A DNA stretch of 8,163 nucleotides from Nitriliruptoraceae bacterium (lineage in GTDB: Bacteria; Actinomycetota; Nitriliruptoria; Nitriliruptorales; Nitriliruptoraceae), in contig SKNP01000495.1 of assembly GCA_007120485.1 (NCBI GenBank), forward strand, positions 1 through 8,163, in the 5' to 3' direction. Within the stretch, counting starts at the first letter, position 1, and the number at the start of each line of letters is the position of its first letter. Under the pieces are notes generated by a model. That model saw only the letters and a program-made list of their open reading frames with translations. It had not been told where the DNA came from and did no database searches. Position numbers and translations under genes: made by a program. Positions 5,454-8,163 of the stretch are shown here, in pieces.

Positions 5454-6776
5454 TCACCTCGATGGTGCCGCGGTCGCTTCGATCAGGTCGACCAGGTGCT
5501 GGCGCTCCGCGCGTAGCTGCTCGAGCGTGTCGCTGCGTTCGATCAGCGAGATCCACCCACGCCAGGTTCGTCGCACCTCGACGATCTGCTCGAGGGCGCG
5601 GACGGCGAGCAGTCCGAGCACCGGTGCGACCGCGACGACGGTGGCGCGAGCCCACCAAGCGTCCCACGGCGCCAACCACGCGACGATCAACCAGGTGGCC
5701 GGGAACAGCGCGACCCCGGCGAGCAGGCGCGCGCTGGCTCGCAAGGCCGGATCGTGGACGAAGCGACCGGCCCAGTGCACGCCCCAGTAGGGCAACGCGT
5801 TGATGATGGCGCCGACGGCAGCGAACGGCGCGACGAGGGCGAGCTTGCTGATCGCGGACACCAACAGCCCCGCCAGGCGACGGACGCGGTAGGGCGCGAC
5901 CAGGTACGCATCCCGCAGCCCGACCAGTGACAGGCCGAGCAGGTAGCGGGCGAGGTGGTCGAGCAGGCGCTCCTTCGCGTCCTCCGGCGCGTCAGCCAAC
6001 CGGCGGGCCAGCTCTTCGCGTCGTTCGAGCGGCACCTCGCCGGGTGGGAGCTGGTCCCGCGGCTGGAGCACGATGTCAGCGGCCCGGCCGAGGGCCGCCG
6101 CCTCACGTTCGTCGCGGTACGCCGGCGCGAGGGCGCGCAAGCGCCGTTCGATCTCGTCGGTGACCACCCGGACCGCGGCCTGGTCCGATGGACCGGCGTG
6201 CTCGCAGCCGGCTTCGCGGAGTTCCTCATCGAGGTCGATCGGTTCCCCGATCCGGACCAAGGCACGCGACCGCAACGCGACCTTGTCCTCGTAGAGCAGG
6301 CCGACGGGGACGATCACCAGCCGTTGCGCGCCGGCGCTGCGGGCGGCCAGCGCGATGCGGGCGGCGCCGGTGCGCACCGGGCGGAGCATCGGCGTCGCCG
6401 CCAGGCCGCCTTCGGGGAACAGGGCCACAGGTGTCCCCGCGATGAGGTGATCCGAGCACGAGGTGAACATGCGGTGGTTGCGGCTGGGGTTGCCTCCATC
6501 CTGTCGCCGTTCCACCGGCACCATCCCGGCCAGCCAGAGGAACGGACGGGCCCACCGGGGTCGCCACAGGGCCGCCTTGGCCACGAAGCGCGGCAACCCC
6601 TCGACCGCACGCATGAGCAGGACCGCGTCGAGCAGCGCGTTGAAGTGGTTGGCGACCAGCAGCGTCGGGCGGTCGTGCGGGAGATGGTCCTGTCCGACGA
6701 TCCCGAGCCGACGGAAGAACCCCCGGAGCGCCAGTCGGGCCAGTCCCGTGAGGCTGCGGTCCACCAGTGTGCGCAT
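5454..6776 (-). CDS. PlsC-type glycerolipid acyltransferase with membrane C-terminus
   Basis: Predicted 440-residue acyltransferase of the LPLAT/PlsC superfamily, expected to transfer an acyl chain to glycerol 3-phosphate or lysophosphatidate at the inner membrane. Block I is VANHFNALLDAVLL (41-54). Catalytic His44 and Asp50 are five residues apart, not four, a spacing I associate with yeast Sct1/Gpt2-like enzymes and their bacterial relatives. A basic stretch near 69-92 ends in the block II-like GMVPVERR. Block III is FPEGG (120-124), followed by LRPVRTGAARIAL (131-143). Block IV is IVPVGLLYEDK (155-165). Residues about 205-275 are charged and helical. Hydrophobic segments at about 303-327, 345-368 and 377-394 probably anchor the protein. 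The last 45 residues are a charged helix, possibly a coiled coil. The exact acceptor substrate cannot be read from sequence. ATG 6776 has no clear Shine-Dalgarno, but a TACCCT box ends 7 nt upstream, suggesting a leaderless start. The gene converges on the response regulator and follows the DUF3592 gene by 87 bp. Confidence 0.87.
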   Translation of the reverse strand: MRTLVDRSLTGLARLALRGFFRRLGIVGQDHLPHDRPTLLVANHFNALLDAVLLMRAVEGLPRFVAKAALWRPRWARPFLWLAGMVPVERRQDGGNPSRNHRMFTSCSDHLIAGTPVALFPEGGLAATPMLRPVRTGAARIALAARSAGAQRLVIVPVGLLYEDKVALRSRALVRIGEPIDLDEELREAGCEHAGPSDQAAVRVVTDEIERRLRALAPAYRDEREAAALGRAADIVLQPRDQLPPGEVPLERREELARRLADAPEDAKERLLDHLARYLLGLSLVGLRDAYLVAPYRVRRLAGLLVSAISKLALVAPFAAVGAIINALPYWGVHWAGRFVHDPALRASARLLAGVALFPATWLIVAWLAPWDAWWARATVVAVAPVLGLLAVRALEQIVEVRRTWRGWISLIERSDTLEQLRAERQHLVDLIEATAAPSR

Positions 6777-6783
6777 GTCCCGC

Positions 6784-6789
6784 AGGGTA
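6784..6789 (-). promoter_or_regulatory. Candidate -10 box for leaderless acyltransferase mRNA
   Basis: On the - strand this reads TACCCT, matching TANNNT, with 7 nt between it and the ATG. Transcription would start at or next to the start codon, a common arrangement in actinobacteria. There is no recognisable -35 and no Shine-Dalgarno, so the call rests on spacing alone. Confidence 0.3.
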
Positions 6790-6804
6790 AGCGGGTATCG
6801 GACC

Positions 6805-6819
6805 CGGGCCGGCAGCCCG
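6805..6819 (-). terminator. Weak hairpin after the DUF3592 gene
   Basis: The inverted repeat CGGGC/GCCCG has a 5-bp stem and a 5-nt loop. It lies about 45 nt beyond the stop of the DUF3592 gene in its direction of transcription and just before the next gene's candidate promoter. With a short stem and no T-run it may be chance in such GC-rich DNA. Confidence 0.2.
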
Positions 6820-6863
6820 CGTGCGGTGTCCCGCTGGCCGAGCAGCCGCGTGCCGTTGGCCGA

Positions 6864-7967
6864 TCAGCCTGGCGGTGCGGGCGGCGCTGGTGGCGTCCCG
6901 GGGGGCGGTGGCTGCGCGGGGGCCGAGCGGTGGTCGGTCCACCGTGCTCCATCCCACCAGCGGTGGCCGCCGTGGTTGTCGGGGTCGTCGTACCAGCCGG
7001 GCGGGGGACCGGTCGGAACGGCTTCGGTGGCGGGCTGACCGGGAGGCGGGCTCGTCGGGTTGGGCTGGGTGCCCGCCGGCGATGCCTGGCCGGGCATGGC
7101 CCCTTGCACAGGTGCGGAGGCTGGGTCGGGCGCAGGTCCTGGGGTACCGGTCGGCGCAGCATCCGCGCCTCCGTCCGGTGGCGCGTCTGCTGTCCCGCCG
7201 ACGCCGACCCCGGCCAGGAAGCGGGTCGCCGCGTCCGGGAGCCCGACGGAGGACCCCTTGGCCCCGGCGGCGGTCGCATCGACGTCGACCTCGCCCGACC
7301 GGGCTCGCCGAGCCAGGCTGAACAGGTCCGCGAAGAAGCCCTGCTTGCCTTCTCCGGCCTCCGCTCGTTCCTGGCGTCCATCGTTGAACAGCTTGATGCC
7401 GAAGATGATCAGGGCCAGGCTGATCAGCAACTGCACGATCCCGGTCAGCACGACCAGCGCCCCGACGCCCATGAAGATCAGGTGGAAGTTGCCCTCGATG
7501 CCGTCGGTCCGTTGGGCGCGGTTCGGGTCGGCTGGGTCGTAGCCGATCTCCACCTCCGAACCGATGCTGGGCTGGCGACTGCTGGAGACGCTCGCACGGA
7601 GCGTGAACTCCTGACCGTCCACCTCGTAGGCGTAGATCGGGGTGTACTGCACGTTGCCTTCGTCGTTGATGTGATCCTCGACGTCGATGACCGTGCCGGT
7701 CGTTCGTTCCTCACCGTCGATCTCGGTCGAGATGAACGAGCCCACGGCGACGAAGACGACGCCGACCACGATGCTGATCATCGCGCCGAAGATCCCACCA
7801 GCGCCGCGGTTGCCGCGGCCCCTGCGTCGGAACCGGTTCCGGATGACGCCGAAGAGGCCTTCGGCCACCAACACCGCCCCAGCGGTCATCTTGGCCGCAC
7901 CCCGAGCGGCCGGCTGCTCCGACCAGTTGGTCCCGATGGTGTTGAACAGATGGCGGATGCGCTGCAC
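6864..7967 (-). CDS. Two-TM DUF3592 protein with C-terminal DUF2510
   Basis: Predicted 367-residue membrane protein of unknown function. Order of parts: an N-terminal cytoplasmic region with a very basic patch (RNRFRRRGRGNR, 43-54); TM1 at about 58-80; a DUF3592-like domain at about 86-155 (TGTVIDVEDH at the start, VEIGYDPADPNRAQ at the end); a long hydrophobic stretch at 161-194 that could be one or two TM helices; a charged region (195-232); a Pro/Ala/Gly-rich low-complexity linker (about 255-320); and a DUF2510 motif PPGWYDDPDNHGGHRWWDG...WTDH (322-346) near the end. DUF2510 is typical of actinobacterial membrane proteins. The DUF3592 domain would lie between the membrane segments, probably outside. 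GTG 7967 was chosen because AGGAGG (7977-7972 on this strand) is just 4 nt upstream. An ATG at 8036 in the same frame would add 23 residues that look non-coding. A TAGGGT box at 8047-8042 is a possible -10, but very weak. I see nothing else in 8037-8163. Confidence 0.82.
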   Translation of the reverse strand: MQRIRHLFNTIGTNWSEQPAARGAAKMTAGAVLVAEGLFGVIRNRFRRRGRGNRGAGGIFGAMISIVVGVVFVAVGSFISTEIDGEERTTGTVIDVEDHINDEGNVQYTPIYAYEVDGQEFTLRASVSSSRQPSIGSEVEIGYDPADPNRAQRTDGIEGNFHLIFMGVGALVVLTGIVQLLISLALIIFGIKLFNDGRQERAEAGEGKQGFFADLFSLARRARSGEVDVDATAAGAKGSSVGLPDAATRFLAGVGVGGTADAPPDGGADAAPTGTPGPAPDPASAPVQGAMPGQASPAGTQPNPTSPPPGQPATEAVPTGPPPGWYDDPDNHGGHRWWDGARWTDHRSAPAQPPPPGTPPAPPAPPG

Positions 7968-7971
7968 GGCC

Positions 7972-7977
7972 CCTCCT
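7972..7977 (-). promoter_or_regulatory. Shine-Dalgarno site setting a GTG start
   Basis: On the - strand this reads AGGAGG and lies 4 nt before GTG 7967. It is the strongest ribosome-binding site on this strand of the window and favours the GTG over the ATG 69 nt further upstream. Confidence 0.6.
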
Positions 7978-8163
7978 CGCGGTCCCCGGATGACGCCAAC
8001 CGGGCACCCCGACGTACGCCACGCACGGCCCGGCACGCTCGACCCTAGAACGCGGTGGGGCCGCCGCCTGCCCCGGCATCACCCATCCCCGCGTGCCGGC
8101 AGCGGACGTCCGGGACGCTGGGTGCACGACCGGCGGGTCCGGTACGCCACGTCCGGTCAGCGA

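Noticed and set aside
5955..8048. Open + strand frame of 697 codons
   Set aside because: It lies antisense to two well-supported - strand genes and the gap between them, has Arg/Gly/Pro-rich low-complexity sequence and no domain. This is typical of GC-rich antisense frames.

Overview
The window is 8.2 kb of very GC-rich DNA (visibly about 70% GC) densely packed with genes. Two small domain families that are essentially actinobacterial, DUF3159 and DUF2510, together with leaderless-looking and coupled starts, point to an actinomycete-type bacterium (phylum Actinomycetota). The secreted subtilase with Trp-rich C-terminal repeats would fit one of the deeper-branching classes, such as Nitriliruptoria. 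That class-level placement is a guess.

Layout. From left to right on the + strand there are four genes: a DUF3159 multi-pass membrane protein (131-868), a secreted subtilisin-like S8 protease (1146-2969), a membrane-anchored sensor histidine kinase (2966-4972) and a stand-alone receiver-domain response regulator (4962-5414). A short GC hairpin then separates these from two convergent genes on the - strand: a PlsC-type acyltransferase with a membrane C-terminus (5454-6776) and, upstream of it, a two-TM DUF3592/DUF2510 protein (6864-7967). The 277-bp gap between the DUF3159 gene and the protease holds four 23-bp tandem repeats and an almost perfect 35-bp palindrome that overlaps a plausible extended -10 promoter.

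How the genes work together. Protease, kinase and regulator look like one transcription unit. The protease and kinase overlap by ATGA, the kinase and regulator overlap or nearly abut, and no promoter space exists between them. The likely regulatory input is the palindrome upstream of the protease. The protease has a complete catalytic triad, a Sec signal peptide, a propeptide and an unusual C-terminal tail of 11 units of the form (W/F)-(Q/A)-R-V-R-W-M-(D/S). The kinase has a multi-TM N-terminus, a GAF-like linker and complete HisKA and HATPase motifs. The regulator has no output domain. The most interesting reading of the window is therefore a coupled extracellular-protease and signal-transduction cassette, in which the repetitive tail or its fragments might be an anchor, a substrate or a signal. 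That functional link is inference from gene order only.

A second unusual feature is a 30-bp tandem duplication at the kinase/regulator junction. It copies a Shine-Dalgarno and start codon and gives the regulator two equivalent in-frame starts.
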